DNA from: Planobispora longispora
GTDB lineage: Bacteria; Actinomycetota; Actinomycetes; Streptosporangiales; Streptosporangiaceae
Length of the DNA stretch: 64,000 nt
Reading direction: 5' to 3'
NCBI RefSeq assembly: GCF_016863135.1
Contig: NZ_BOOH01000019.1
Coordinates: forward strand, 1 to 64,000
Position numbers and translations under genes: made by a program
The notes under the pieces: model-generated
Told to the model about the DNA's origin: nothing
The model's input: the letters and a program-made list of their open reading frames with translations, nothing else
The model's database searches: none
In this document: positions 37,048 through 45,150 of the stretch, one piece after another
How the letters are laid out: every line of letters begins with the position of its first letter
Numbering within the stretch: position 1 is the stretch's first letter

Positions 37048-37076
37048 ACAGTATGCAAGGAGCCCTTGACAGTCAA
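37048..37076 (-). promoter_or_regulatory. sigma-70-type promoter of groES-groEL
   Basis: On the minus strand a -35 box TTGACT (37071-37076) and a -10 box TACTGT (37048-37053) are separated by 17 bases. Transcription would start inside or next to the CIRCE element at 37015-37041, giving a leader of about 110 bases before groES. Confidence 0.8.
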
Positions 37077-37286
37077 CACGAACCGCCTCACTGCGCTCGC
37101 GGCGAACATCCCGTTCCCCTCCGGGACACGTCCGCGCAGGTGAACGGTCACGCAACAGCCACCTCGCAGAAAACCGCCGTCCGGCCCGTCCGCGCACCGC
37201 CCCGCCGGAGGTCATATCGGTGACGCCGCGGCCCGTTCGGGGGAACATACGAGGAGACGCGCGAGCCCCGACGGAGATGTGAGCAG

Positions 37287-37982
37287 ATGACCACTGATAG
37301 TGACGGACAGGGCGCTACGGTGGACGACGTGACCAGCACGATGAGCGAGACGACGGACACCCGGCGTGACGCCGACTCCCTGCTCGCCAACTGGCCCTAT
37401 CCCCCACCCGGCGGCTGGACGGCCGACGACCTGGACCTCCTTCCCCCGGACGGTCCCAACGGCGAGCCGGACTTCTTCAAGCGCGTCGAACTCCTCGATG
37501 GAGCACTCATCTTCATGTCCCCCCAGCGACGCATCCATGAACGGCTGATCCGAGGGCTCACGAACTACCTCGACGCCCAGGCGCCGGAGCACCTCGCCGC
37601 CGTCAGCCAGATGGACATCAAGATCAATAAGGTTCAGCGCCCCAGCCCCGACATATTGGTCATCGACACCGAGGTGGCCGACGACGACCGGACCTCCTAC
37701 GACCCGGCCGAAGTCCACCTGGTCGTCGAGGTGGTCTCGCCTGAGTCGAAGTTCCGCGATCGCAAGATCAAGCCCCTGCGGTACGCGTCAGCGGGGATCA
37801 AGCATTTCTGGCGCATCGGGACTGAGAACGGAGGGCCGATCGTGTACGTGTACGAACTCGACCCCGCCTCCCAGACCTACGTCCCCAGCGGGATCCACCA
37901 CGGCGAGCTCTCCCTTGAGGTGCCGTTCTCCATCAAGCTCGATCTGAACGACCTCCTGACGCGCAGCAGCGCCACCGGATGA
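37287..37982 (+). CDS. Uma2-family (DUF820) putative endonuclease
   Basis: A 231-residue protein of the Uma2 family, which has a restriction-endonuclease-like fold of unproven function. RVELLDGALIFMSPQRRIHERLIRGL, RPSPDILVID and HLVVEVVSPESKFRDRKIKPLRYASAGIKHFWRI are the family blocks; the Asp in SPDIL and the E-V-V-S segment are the nuclease-like acidic residues. Such genes are common in actinomycetes and cyanobacteria, often in many copies. It lies at the left edge of the block that separates groES from tsaD relative to other actinobacteria. Confidence 0.82.
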   Translation: MTTDSDGQGATVDDVTSTMSETTDTRRDADSLLANWPYPPPGGWTADDLDLLPPDGPNGEPDFFKRVELLDGALIFMSPQRRIHERLIRGLTNYLDAQAPEHLAAVSQMDIKINKVQRPSPDILVIDTEVADDDRTSYDPAEVHLVVEVVSPESKFRDRKIKPLRYASAGIKHFWRIGTENGGPIVYVYELDPASQTYVPSGIHHGELSLEVPFSIKLDLNDLLTRSSATG

Positions 37983-38026
37983 TCCGCAGCGCTGTTCCGC
38001 CCCGCCCGGAAGGCCGTCGGTAACCG

Positions 38027-38872
38027 CTAGTAGGAGCCGCCGGTGAGGTCGGCGACGAGGCCGGGGCGGGACGGGGTCCAGCCGAGCTCCTCGCGGGTCC
38101 GGGCCGCGCTCACCGTCTGGACGAGGGCGAGCGCCTCGGCGTAGGCCGGACCGAGTTCCCCTCCGGCCTCCTCCACCGGCCAGGGGTCGACTCCCCCGCC
38201 CGCGACGCCCGCCGCCTGCGCCGCGGCCTTCGCGACCGCCTCCAGCGGCACGGACTCCTCGCCCACACCGTGGAAGACCGCGCCGGACCCGCCTCTCTCC
38301 ACGACCGTGACGTACAGGTCGGCCAGGTCGTCGACGTGGACCGTGGGCCAGGAGGGCTCCCGCCCGGCCACCGCGACGTAGCGGCCCCGGCCGTGCGCGG
38401 CGGCCGTGGCGACCAGGGAGGCGGGGATGCCCCCGCCCCCGCCGTACACGACCCCGGGCCTGATCACGATGCCGCCCCCGTCGAGCACCCGGCGCTCCAC
38501 CGCGGCCCGGAAGCGGACGAGCGGGACGGGGTTCGTCGCGCTGCCCTCGTCGGAGGCCCCGGGGCCCAGCACCCAGATCCCGCTCGTGTAGACGAGCTTC
38601 GCCCCGCCGGCCAGCAGGGCGTCGACTGCCGCGAGCTCCACCGCCTCGTCACCGCTCGGAGCGGTGGCGTGCACGATCGCGTCCACGCCGGCGACGTCGA
38701 GGGAGGCGGGGTCGGTCAGGTCGCCGTACCGCACCTCCGCCGCCCCGGGCACGGTGCGGCTCTCGCCCGCCTTCGGCCGGACCAGCGCCACCACCTCGTG
38801 ACCGCGCTCCGCGAGCCGCCCCGCGACGGCCGAGCCGATGTAGCCGGTCGCGCCCAGCACGAGAACCTTCAT
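38027..38872 (-). CDS. NAD(P)-dependent epimerase/reductase (extended SDR, atypical)
   Basis: A 281-residue Rossmann protein. KVLVLGATGYIGSAVAGRL is the dinucleotide site, YGDLTDP and IVHATAP follow, LVYTSGIWVLG covers the usual Ser/Tyr region, and WPTVHVDDLADLYV is a family block. The classical YxxxK is not clear. It resembles NAD-dependent epimerase/dehydratases used in detoxification or as sugar-nucleotide enzymes. It diverges from a MarR regulator, with two matching operator-like boxes between them, so it is probably the regulator's target. Confidence 0.78.
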   Translation of the reverse strand: MKVLVLGATGYIGSAVAGRLAERGHEVVALVRPKAGESRTVPGAAEVRYGDLTDPASLDVAGVDAIVHATAPSGDEAVELAAVDALLAGGAKLVYTSGIWVLGPGASDEGSATNPVPLVRFRAAVERRVLDGGGIVIRPGVVYGGGGGIPASLVATAAAHGRGRYVAVAGREPSWPTVHVDDLADLYVTVVERGGSGAVFHGVGEESVPLEAVAKAAAQAAGVAGGGVDPWPVEEAGGELGPAYAEALALVQTVSAARTREELGWTPSRPGLVADLTGGSY

Positions 38873-38882
38873 GTCTCCACCT

Positions 38883-38964
38883 CAAACACTTCAATTCTGA
38901 AAGATGCGATGGCGAAACGTTAAGCCGATGGTCGCGGCGATGTCAAACAGTTCGACGTTGAAAG
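38883..38964. promoter_or_regulatory. paired MarR-type operator boxes
   Basis: Two 21-bp boxes, 38883-38903 and 38944-38964, share CAAACA, TTC and TGAAAG and match at 16 of 21 positions. Each has a TTC...GAA dyad core. They lie in the 110-bp gap between the divergent SDR gene and the MarR gene, one near each start, and fit a repressor that controls both. Confidence 0.62.
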
Positions 38965-38982
38965 GTTTGCTATCGTGGGGAC

Positions 38983-39474
38983 GTGAACGACGCCGTGGAC
39001 AAGATCCTTGAGCAGTGGGGCGCCGCACGGCCCGGCCTCGACGTCTCCGCCATGGGCGTCGTCGGGCGCGTCTCCCGCGCCTCCCGCCTGCTGGAGCGCG
39101 GCGTCAAGGCCCACTTCGAGGAGCACGGCCTCGAAGCCTGGGAGTTCGACGTGCTCGCGACCCTGCTGCGCGCCGACCGGACGCTGTGCATGAGCGACCT
39201 GGCCGGAGCCGCCATGGTCAGCTCCGGCGCGCTCACCAACCGGATCGACCGCCTCGTGGCCAAGGGCCTGGTCACCCGGGCCACCTCCGAAGACAACCGC
39301 CGCCTCGTCCTGGTCACCCTCACCGCCGAGGGACGCCGCCTGGCCGGCGATCTCCTCGACGGCCACGTCGCCAACGAGGAACGCCTGCTGTCCGGGCTCA
39401 CCCCCGCCGAGCGGGCCGAGCTGGCCGCCCTGCTGCGCAAGCTGCTGTGCTCCCTGGGCGACACCGACCTCTGA
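38983..39474 (+). CDS. MarR-family transcriptional regulator
   Basis: A 163-residue winged-helix regulator from GTG 38983. GLEAWEFDVLATLLRADRTLCMSDLAGAAMVSSGALTNRIDRLVAKGLVTRATSEDNRRLVLVTLTAEGRRL is a classic MarR DNA-binding core including the basic wing. Flanking helices form the dimer. It diverges from the SDR-type gene and probably represses it and itself through the two TTC/GAA boxes. The ligand is unknown. Confidence 0.88.
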   Translation: MNDAVDKILEQWGAARPGLDVSAMGVVGRVSRASRLLERGVKAHFEEHGLEAWEFDVLATLLRADRTLCMSDLAGAAMVSSGALTNRIDRLVAKGLVTRATSEDNRRLVLVTLTAEGRRLAGDLLDGHVANEERLLSGLTPAERAELAALLRKLLCSLGDTDL

Positions 39475-39499
39475 GCGGGAGGCGGTAGCGTCGGGTGAC

Positions 39500-40714
39500 G
39501 TGGACCTCGACGCATTCCGGCAGCTGCTGACCCCGCGAGGCCAGGAGGCCCTGCGGGCCGCGGCGGAGACCCCCGGGTCCGACCCGGTGGCGGCGGTGAC
39601 CCGGCTCAGGAAGAGCTTCGACGCCGGCCTCACCTCGGCGGCGCTCACCCAGGCCACGCTGCGGCGGCGCGCGCGGGAGAAGTTCGGCGCCGACGCCGAC
39701 CTGATGTACTTCACCCCGGACGGCCTGGAGCAGGCCACCCGCCGCGAGGTCGCCGACCACCGGGCCCGGCGGATCGCCCCCGGCTCCCGGGTCGCGGACG
39801 TCTGCTGCGGCATCGGCGGCGACCTGCTCGCCCTGGCCAGGGCCGGCTGCACCGTGGAGGCCGTGGACGCCGACCCGCTCACGGCCGAGGTCGCCCGCGC
39901 CAACGCCGAGGCGCTGGGGTTCGGCGACCGCGTCTCGGTCCGTACGGCGGACGCCGCCACGATCGACCCGGCCGCCTTCGACGTGCTGTTCGCCGACCCC
40001 GCCCGCCGTACCTCCCGGGGACGGACCTTCGACCCCATGGCCTACTCGCCGGCCTGGCCCGAGGTGCTGGACATGGTCGGCAGGGCGGAGGCGGCCTGCC
40101 TGAAGGTCGCCCCCGGCATCCCCTACCCGTTCATCCCCGCCGGGGCCGAGGCCGAGTGGGTCTCCTACCGGGGGGACGTCAAGGAGGCCGTGATCTGGAC
40201 CGGCACGCTGGCCGGTGAGACGGCCGGTGAGACGACCGACGCGGCGACCGGTGAGACGGCCGGCGGGGCGGGGCGGCGGGCCACGATGCTGCCGTCGGGC
40301 GTGACGATGGCCGCCGGCCCGGTGGAGCTGCGGGCCGGCGCGGGCCCCGTGTGCCGCTACCTCTACGAGCCGGACGGCGCGGCGATCCGGGCGCACCTGG
40401 TCGCGGAGGTCGCCGCGCTGGTCGGCGGGCACCTGCTCGACCCGAACATCGCCTACATCACCTCCGAGGCCCCCGCCGAGACCCCCTGGGCCTCCCGCTA
40501 CGAGGTGCACGAGGTGCTGCCGTTCTCCCTCAAAAGGCTCCGGGCCGCGCTGCGGGAACGCGACGCCGGAAATGTGACGGTCAAAAAACGCGGTTCAGCA
40601 ATCGACATCGAACGGCTAAGGAAAGATCTACGGCTCTCGGGGAACGCATCGGCGACGGTCGTCCTGACCAGGATCGGAGAAAAGCCGTTCGCCCTTGTCT
40701 GCTCTCCGATCTGA
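39500..40714 (+). CDS. SAM-dependent methyltransferase with THUMP-like C-terminus
   Basis: A 404-residue class I methyltransferase. RVADVCCGIGGDLLALARAGCTVEAVDAD (about 94-122) is motif I, VLFADPARRTSRGRTFDPMAYSP carries the D-P-A-R motif IV, and the C-terminal VTVKKRGSAIDIERLRKDLRLSGNASATVVLTRIGEKPFALV is the THUMP-like end found in this actinobacterial family. A nucleic-acid substrate, probably RNA, is inferred. A Gly/Glu/Thr-rich insert encoded by near-repeats of GCCGGTGAGACG (about 40209-40270) interrupts the middle. Start: GTG 39500, 25 bp after the MarR gene. Confidence 0.8.
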   Translation: MDLDAFRQLLTPRGQEALRAAAETPGSDPVAAVTRLRKSFDAGLTSAALTQATLRRRAREKFGADADLMYFTPDGLEQATRREVADHRARRIAPGSRVADVCCGIGGDLLALARAGCTVEAVDADPLTAEVARANAEALGFGDRVSVRTADAATIDPAAFDVLFADPARRTSRGRTFDPMAYSPAWPEVLDMVGRAEAACLKVAPGIPYPFIPAGAEAEWVSYRGDVKEAVIWTGTLAGETAGETTDAATGETAGGAGRRATMLPSGVTMAAGPVELRAGAGPVCRYLYEPDGAAIRAHLVAEVAALVGGHLLDPNIAYITSEAPAETPWASRYEVHEVLPFSLKRLRAALRERDAGNVTVKKRGSAIDIERLRKDLRLSGNASATVVLTRIGEKPFALVCSPI

Positions 40715-40826
40715 CCTCGCCTTCTCACGTTGATCTGCCCGAACGGCCATTAATGGCATTCCGCAGACAATCGCGATCTTTCAAATTCGACACCGGAAAA
40801 CCTTGATCCAGAGGCTAGGGTTGCCG

Positions 40827-40845
40827 GGCGGGAATTCTTCCCGCC
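40827..40845. terminator. short hairpin between methyltransferase and coiled-coil genes
   Basis: GGCGGGAA and TTCCCGCC (eight-base-pair arms) with a three-base loop, 112 bp after the methyltransferase stop. It may end that transcript before the coiled-coil gene. Confidence 0.45.
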
Positions 40846-40923
40846 TGCGGTTCACCCGCATTCACAGCAAACCGGACCAATGGCACCGCTCGGCTGTCCG
40901 TCGGCGAGTGAAGGAGTTTTTCG

Positions 40924-42354
40924 GTGGATCACGCCAATCACACCACCCTGCTTCAGGCCGGCGGCCACAACCCGATACCGGACCGCATGCGCGAACTCCT
41001 CGCCCGCGCCGCCCAGGACCACGTCTACGAGAAGCGCACCCAGGGCGCCGTGCTCGACGAGCTCCGCCAGCGCCTCGAAGGCATGGAGTGGCTGCTGCGG
41101 GAGGTCAGGGAGCGCGAGCTCAGCGGGTTGAACGGCACCCTGGAGTCCGTCCACGGGCGCCTGGACGACATCGCCGTCCGCCCTCCCTCCTGGGCCGAGA
41201 GCCTGGCCCAGCACGTCGAGGCCGTCCGCGACCACGTCGACGTGGTCGGTGAACGCGTCGACGCGGTCGGCGAGCGCGTCGGCTCGGCAGGGGAGACCGC
41301 CGGCGAGGGGATGGGCGGTCTCGGTGAGCGGATGGACGGCCTGGGCGAACGGGTGGACGGTCTGGGCGAGCAGCTCGGCCGGCTCCAGGCCAGCATGGAG
41401 GCCGCGGCCGTCCGGTTCACCCGTCTGGACAGGTCGCTGGCCGAGCTCGCCGAGCGCGCCGAACGCGTGGAGGACGGCCTGACGGCGCTGCCCGGGAGCG
41501 TGCAGGAGATCGTCGGCGCCGTCGCCGACCGCCTGCTGTCCGCCGTCGAGCGCGTCAACGACAAGGCCGACCACGTGATCACCCGGATGGACGACCGGAT
41601 GGACGGCATCGAGAGCCGCGTCGACCGGGTGGACGGACACATCGTCGCCGTCGACTCCCGCCTGACCTCGGTGGACGGCCGCATCGAGACCGCGGACGCC
41701 ATCCTCGCCGACATCGACACCCGGATGAGCGACACCGAGAGCCGCCTGGGCGGCCTGGACGTCCGGCTCGGCTCGGTCGACACCCGCCTGGAGTCGGTCG
41801 ACTCCCATCTGGAGTCGGCGGAGACCCGCCTGGGCGGCCTGGACACCCGCCTCGGCGACGCGGCCACCCGCCACGACGGCCGGTTCGACACCCTGGACGA
41901 GCGCCTGGACGACGTCGAGGGACGCGTCACCAGCCGGATCGACGCCGTCGACTCCCGCCTGACCGCGCTGGACGGCCGCGCGGAGCAGGCCAGGGAGCAG
42001 CTCGAGGCCGTCGATGACCACGTCGAGGCCGTCAACCAGCGCATCGGCCAGCTGCCCGCGACCCTCGCCATCGGCGACGTCCACGAGCGCGTCGGCGAGC
42101 TGATCTCCGCCCAGACCGGCGACCAGGCCGGCCGGTTCGACCTCCTGGACGAGCGCCTCGCCCGTGCCGAGGCCGCGCTCGCCCCGCTGGCCGACATGCT
42201 CCGCACCCGGCCCGACCGCGAGCAGCTCACCGAGGCCCTCGGCGAGGTCGTGGAACCCGCCCACACCGACCTGACCCGCCGCCTGGCCGCCCTGGAGGAG
42301 ACCATGCTCGCCCTCGCCGAGGCGCTCCTGCGCCCCAGCCGCACCACCGACTGA
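40924..42354 (+). CDS. long coiled-coil protein
   Basis: A 476-residue protein with no recognised domain. From about residue 90 to 440 it is almost continuous heptad-like repeat of the type V-D-x-R-L-x-S (for example SVDTRLESVDSHLESAETRLGGLDTRL), predicting a long parallel coiled coil. The N-terminal 80 residues contain RMRELLARAAQDHVYEKRTQGAVLDELRQRLE. There is no signal peptide or membrane segment. Such proteins can be cytoskeletal or scaffold elements; nothing specific can be claimed. Start: GTG 40924 with GGAG eight bases upstream. Its stop codon coincides with the outer end of the large inverted repeat. Confidence 0.75.
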   Translation: MDHANHTTLLQAGGHNPIPDRMRELLARAAQDHVYEKRTQGAVLDELRQRLEGMEWLLREVRERELSGLNGTLESVHGRLDDIAVRPPSWAESLAQHVEAVRDHVDVVGERVDAVGERVGSAGETAGEGMGGLGERMDGLGERVDGLGEQLGRLQASMEAAAVRFTRLDRSLAELAERAERVEDGLTALPGSVQEIVGAVADRLLSAVERVNDKADHVITRMDDRMDGIESRVDRVDGHIVAVDSRLTSVDGRIETADAILADIDTRMSDTESRLGGLDVRLGSVDTRLESVDSHLESAETRLGGLDTRLGDAATRHDGRFDTLDERLDDVEGRVTSRIDAVDSRLTALDGRAEQAREQLEAVDDHVEAVNQRIGQLPATLAIGDVHERVGELISAQTGDQAGRFDLLDERLARAEAALAPLADMLRTRPDREQLTEALGEVVEPAHTDLTRRLAALEETMLALAEALLRPSRTTD

Positions 42355-42936
42355 CCGGGTACGGCGCGGGTTGCCCGGTACGGCGTGGGTTGCGCCGGTA
42401 CGGCGCGCACTCGGACAAGGAGTCGGCGCCGGTACGGCGAGGCGCCGTACGGAGTCATCCGGCGCCGCACTACGGTGCGCAACCCGCCCCCGGGACCCGG
42501 CTCCCGACTCCCGGCTTCCGGTTTCCGGCTTTCGGCTGTGGAGGGGCAGTGGCCGGGCTTGTGCTGGGGTGGGGGCGTCTGTGTGGGTCATGGTCGCGCT
42601 GTGCGGGCGGACATTCCAGCCGGCCGTCGGGGTTCTCTCTGGTTTCTCAGGCCTCCGGCCTGGCGGGCGCGCAGGGTCCTGGCCCTTTTTCACGCCGGCT
42701 GGAATGTCCGCCCGCGCCGCGCTCCTCGCCCGCCGCCGTAGCCGGTGCGGGCCGCATGGATGCGACTCCGTCTCGGACGACCATGGTGCTCGCCGCCGCT
42801 GAAGCGCGCACGCGGCACCGTGCAGGGTTGAGCGCCGTCGCCTGCGGCCATGCCGTCGGGAAGGAGCTCAGGGCGGGCCGCCGTAGCTGCGCCCGCTCCC
42901 GGAGCGTTTCATCCGGGCGATCACCCCCAACGCCCC
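42351..42936 (+). repeat. large inverted repeat, left arm (586 bp)
   Basis: This arm is the reverse complement of 43917-44521 with only a few substitutions and one missing 19-bp unit. It begins with C-TGACCGGGTACGGCG, where TGA is the stop of the coiled-coil gene. Next come two copies of a 19-bp unit GGTACGGCGTGGGTTGCCC, then a unique stretch, and it ends with CCCAACGCCCC. It contains a 113-bp sub-element with 22-bp inverted ends (42603-42715). No transposase or other gene is supported in it. Confidence 0.92.
42603..42715. repeat. 113-bp hairpin/MITE-like element inside the left arm
   Basis: Perfect 22-bp inverted ends (42603-42624 and 42694-42715; key core GGACATTCCAGCCGGC) flank 69 bp that include the palindrome AGGCCTCCGGCCT and a CTTTTTCACG tract. 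It has the form of a miniature inverted-repeat element or extragenic repeat and occurs again, inverted, in the right arm. Confidence 0.7.
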
Positions 42937-43004
42937 GCAAGACGATCTCCGCTCATCTGGACGGCACTGCCGGGTTGAAAGAGTTTCCGAATTATCCTGC
43001 GCAC

Positions 43005-43808
43005 ATGTTGATCACGGATGAGGAGCTGGCGCTGACGGCGGCGCAAGCAGGGGCTGCTGTCGTACACGCCATGTACAGGACGTCGCTGACGCGTTTCGAG
43101 AAACCTGGAGGTGATTTCGCCACGGCTGCGGACATCGAAGCGGAGCAGGCAATCCTCGACGTCATTCGCACCGCCCGGCCAGACGATGCCGTGACCGGTG
43201 AGGAGAGCGGACACACAGGGCGGGACGGCGCCGAGCGTATGTGGCTGGTCGATCCTCTGTGCGGCACGCTGAACTACGCCGCGCGAAACATGCTGGTCGC
43301 GGTGAACGTCGCTCTGCGCGTAGGTTCCGATACCACCGTGGCGGCCTCAGCCGACCCGTTCGCCGACGAGGTGTTCTGGACCGACGGCGCTCATGCTTAC
43401 GTCCGCTGCGGCGGCGTGGACGAGCGCCTTGCGCCGTCACCCGACTCGCGACTGGTGGACGTCAATCTCGACCCGCCGTTCCCGAACGAACCGGACTTCC
43501 GGGCTGTCCGGCTCCTCGCCGACCCGGGATTCTCCGAGCGCTTCCGCCCGCGCGTCGTCTCCACCACCCTGGCGGTGGCGTGGGTCGCCGCCGGTCGGCG
43601 GGCCGGATATGTCACTGACGGAGATCTGCCGGACAGCGTGCACTTCGCCAGCGGAATCGCATTGTGCCAGGCCGCCGGGTGCGTGGTGACCGGCCTTCAC
43701 GGTCAGCCGCTGCACACCGGTGCGGGCGGACTCGTCGTGGCGGCTGACGGGGAGACGCACGCCGCTTTGCTGGAACTCATCGGCAGCCAGTTCCCACCCG
43801 ATCGATGA
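43005..43808 (+). CDS. inositol-monophosphatase-like protein with altered metal motif
   Basis: A 267-residue member of the IMPase/FBPase-like fold. DFATAADIEAEQAILDVI and GEESGHTG match the N-terminal metal-binding region. The key motif, normally W-x-x-D-P-x-D-G-T, reads WLVDPLCGTLNYA, so the second metal-binding Asp is a Cys. The C-terminal W-D-x-A-A-G is replaced by DSVHFASG. It may be a phosphatase with weakened metal binding, a non-catalytic relative, or a decaying gene. It is the only gene between the two large inverted repeats; no ribosome binding site is evident before the ATG at 43005. Confidence 0.7.
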   Translation: MLITDEELALTAAQAGAAVVHAMYRTSLTRFEKPGGDFATAADIEAEQAILDVIRTARPDDAVTGEESGHTGRDGAERMWLVDPLCGTLNYAARNMLVAVNVALRVGSDTTVAASADPFADEVFWTDGAHAYVRCGGVDERLAPSPDSRLVDVNLDPPFPNEPDFRAVRLLADPGFSERFRPRVVSTTLAVAWVAAGRRAGYVTDGDLPDSVHFASGIALCQAAGCVVTGLHGQPLHTGAGGLVVAADGETHAALLELIGSQFPPDR

Positions 43809-43916
43809 ACTGTCCCCTCCTTGTCCCCGACGCGGGTACGGCCGGTGATTCACCACCAGCCGGCATCGGCGGTGTCTGTCGCACCACGAAGATTGTGCAG
43901 GGCACCTCCATCGTGT

Positions 43917-44521
43917 GGGGCGTTGGGGGTGATCGCCCGGATGAAACGCTCCGGGAGCGGGCGCAGCTACGGCGGCCCGCCCTGAGCTCCTTCCCGACGG
44001 CATGGCCGCAGGCGACGGCGCTCAACCCTGCACGGTGCCGCGTGCGCGCTTCAGCGGCGGCGAGCACCATGGTCGTCCGAGACGGAGTCGCATCCATGCG
44101 GCCCGCACCGGCTACGGCGGCGGGCGAGGAGCGCGGCGCGGGCGGACATTCCAGCCGGCGTGAAAAAGGGCCAGGACCCTGCGCGCCCGCCAGGCCGGAG
44201 GCCTGAGAAACCAGAGAGAACCCCGACGGCCGGCTGGAATGTCCGCCCGCACAGCGCGACCATGACCCACACAGACGCCCCCACCCCAGCACAAGCCCGG
44301 CCACTGCCCCTCCACAGCCGAAAGCCGGAAACCGGAAGCCGGGAGTCGGGAGCCGGGTCCCGGGGGCGGGTTGCGCACCGTAGTGCGGCGCCGGATGACT
44401 CCGTACGACGCCTCGCCGTACCGGCGCCGACTCCTTGTCCGAGTGCGCGCCGCACCGGCGCAACCCACGCCGTACCGGGCAACCCACGCCGTACCGGGCA
44501 ACCCACGCCGTACCCGGTCAG
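43917..44521 (-). repeat. large inverted repeat, right arm (605 bp)
   Basis: This is the inverted copy of 42351-42936. It has three rather than two of the outer 19-bp units, accounting exactly for the 19-bp length difference, plus a few base changes. Its outer end covers the stop codon (complement of TCA at 44518-44520) of the MarR gene that points toward it. It also carries a copy of the 113-bp hairpin element. No transposase is present. Confidence 0.92.
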
Positions 44522-45042
44522 GTGAAGCAGGCCCCGGCCTCGCGGCAGACGTTGTCGCGGACCACGGCCAGCAGCGAGGACAGCGTCTCCACCTGTTCGG
44601 GCGTCAGCCCGCGGGTCAGCTGCCGCTGGACCTCCGTCATGACGCGGTCGAGCTCGGGACGGAGCGCGTCACCCGCCGGGGTGGTGCTCACGATGCTGAT
44701 CCGCCGGTTGGTCGGGCATGGGCTGCGGCTGACGAACCCGCTGCGTTCGAGGCGCTGCAGCATCTTGGTCATCGTCGACACGTCGATGCCGATGAGCCGG
44801 GCCAGCGCGTTCTGCGACTGCGGCCCGTTCTCCCAGAGTGTGAACAGCGCGCGGTCCTGACCCGGGTAGAGATCGATCTCAGCCAGGCGGGCGGCGAGCA
44901 GCACCCGGTGGCCCCGCGTCGCCTGGGCCATCACGCAGTTCAGATCGTCGGAACTCCCCCCGCACGCGTTCGGCGGCTCACCGGAGTGCTCTTCACGCGC
45001 GTTCGATCCGCTCGACTCCTCTGACATCGTCAGCTCCGCCAT
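44518..45042 (-). CDS. MarR-family transcriptional regulator
   Basis: A 174-residue winged-helix regulator. YPGQDRALFTLWENGPQSQNALARLIGIDVSTMTKMLQRLERSGFVSRSPCPTNRRISIVSTTPAGDAL is the MarR core. It diverges from an Old Yellow Enzyme gene across an interval with strong dyads, and probably represses it. The Cys residues (in NACGG, NCVMAQ, CPTNRR, CREAGACFT) are numerous for a MarR protein and could allow thiol-based sensing of electrophiles, a plausible signal for an alkene reductase. That is inference. Confidence 0.87.
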   Translation of the reverse strand: MAELTMSEESSGSNAREEHSGEPPNACGGSSDDLNCVMAQATRGHRVLLAARLAEIDLYPGQDRALFTLWENGPQSQNALARLIGIDVSTMTKMLQRLERSGFVSRSPCPTNRRISIVSTTPAGDALRPELDRVMTEVQRQLTRGLTPEQVETLSSLLAVVRDNVCREAGACFT

Positions 45043-45083
45043 GTCCGGCCCCTCTCTCAGGGCCCCAGCCTACCGCTTGCATA

Positions 45084-45128
45084 TTGGCCGACCAAGTTAT
45101 ATAACACTCTTGGTCAGCCAAGTTGGCT
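45084..45128. promoter_or_regulatory. MarR operator region (two overlapping dyads)
   Basis: TTGGCCGACCAAG (45084-45096) pairs with CTTGGTCAGCCAA (45109-45121) at 12 of 13 positions around an AT-rich centre (TTATATAACA). A second dyad AGCCAA-G-TTGGCT covers 45116-45128. Both lie between the divergent MarR and alkene-reductase genes, where a repressor would cover both promoters. Confidence 0.7.
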
Positions 45129-45150
45129 GCCCAAGAAAGGACGAAGAGTC

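Larger units (their letters stand above)
36926..37286. other. 361-bp divergent region (groES / Uma2 gene)
   Basis: No gene is seen. Contents are the groES leader, the CIRCE element and the minus-strand promoter. The 200 bp next to the Uma2-family gene show no recognisable signal. Confidence 0.6.

Noticed and set aside
42390-43004. Long open frames through both inverted-repeat arms, including one running into the phosphatase gene
   Set aside because: The same translation appears from both arms in opposite directions, is low-complexity and has no domain. It reflects repeat DNA, not a protein.
42351-44521. Insertion sequence with transposase
   Set aside because: The arms are far longer than IS terminal repeats and the enclosed gene is phosphatase-like; no DDE or HUH enzyme is present.
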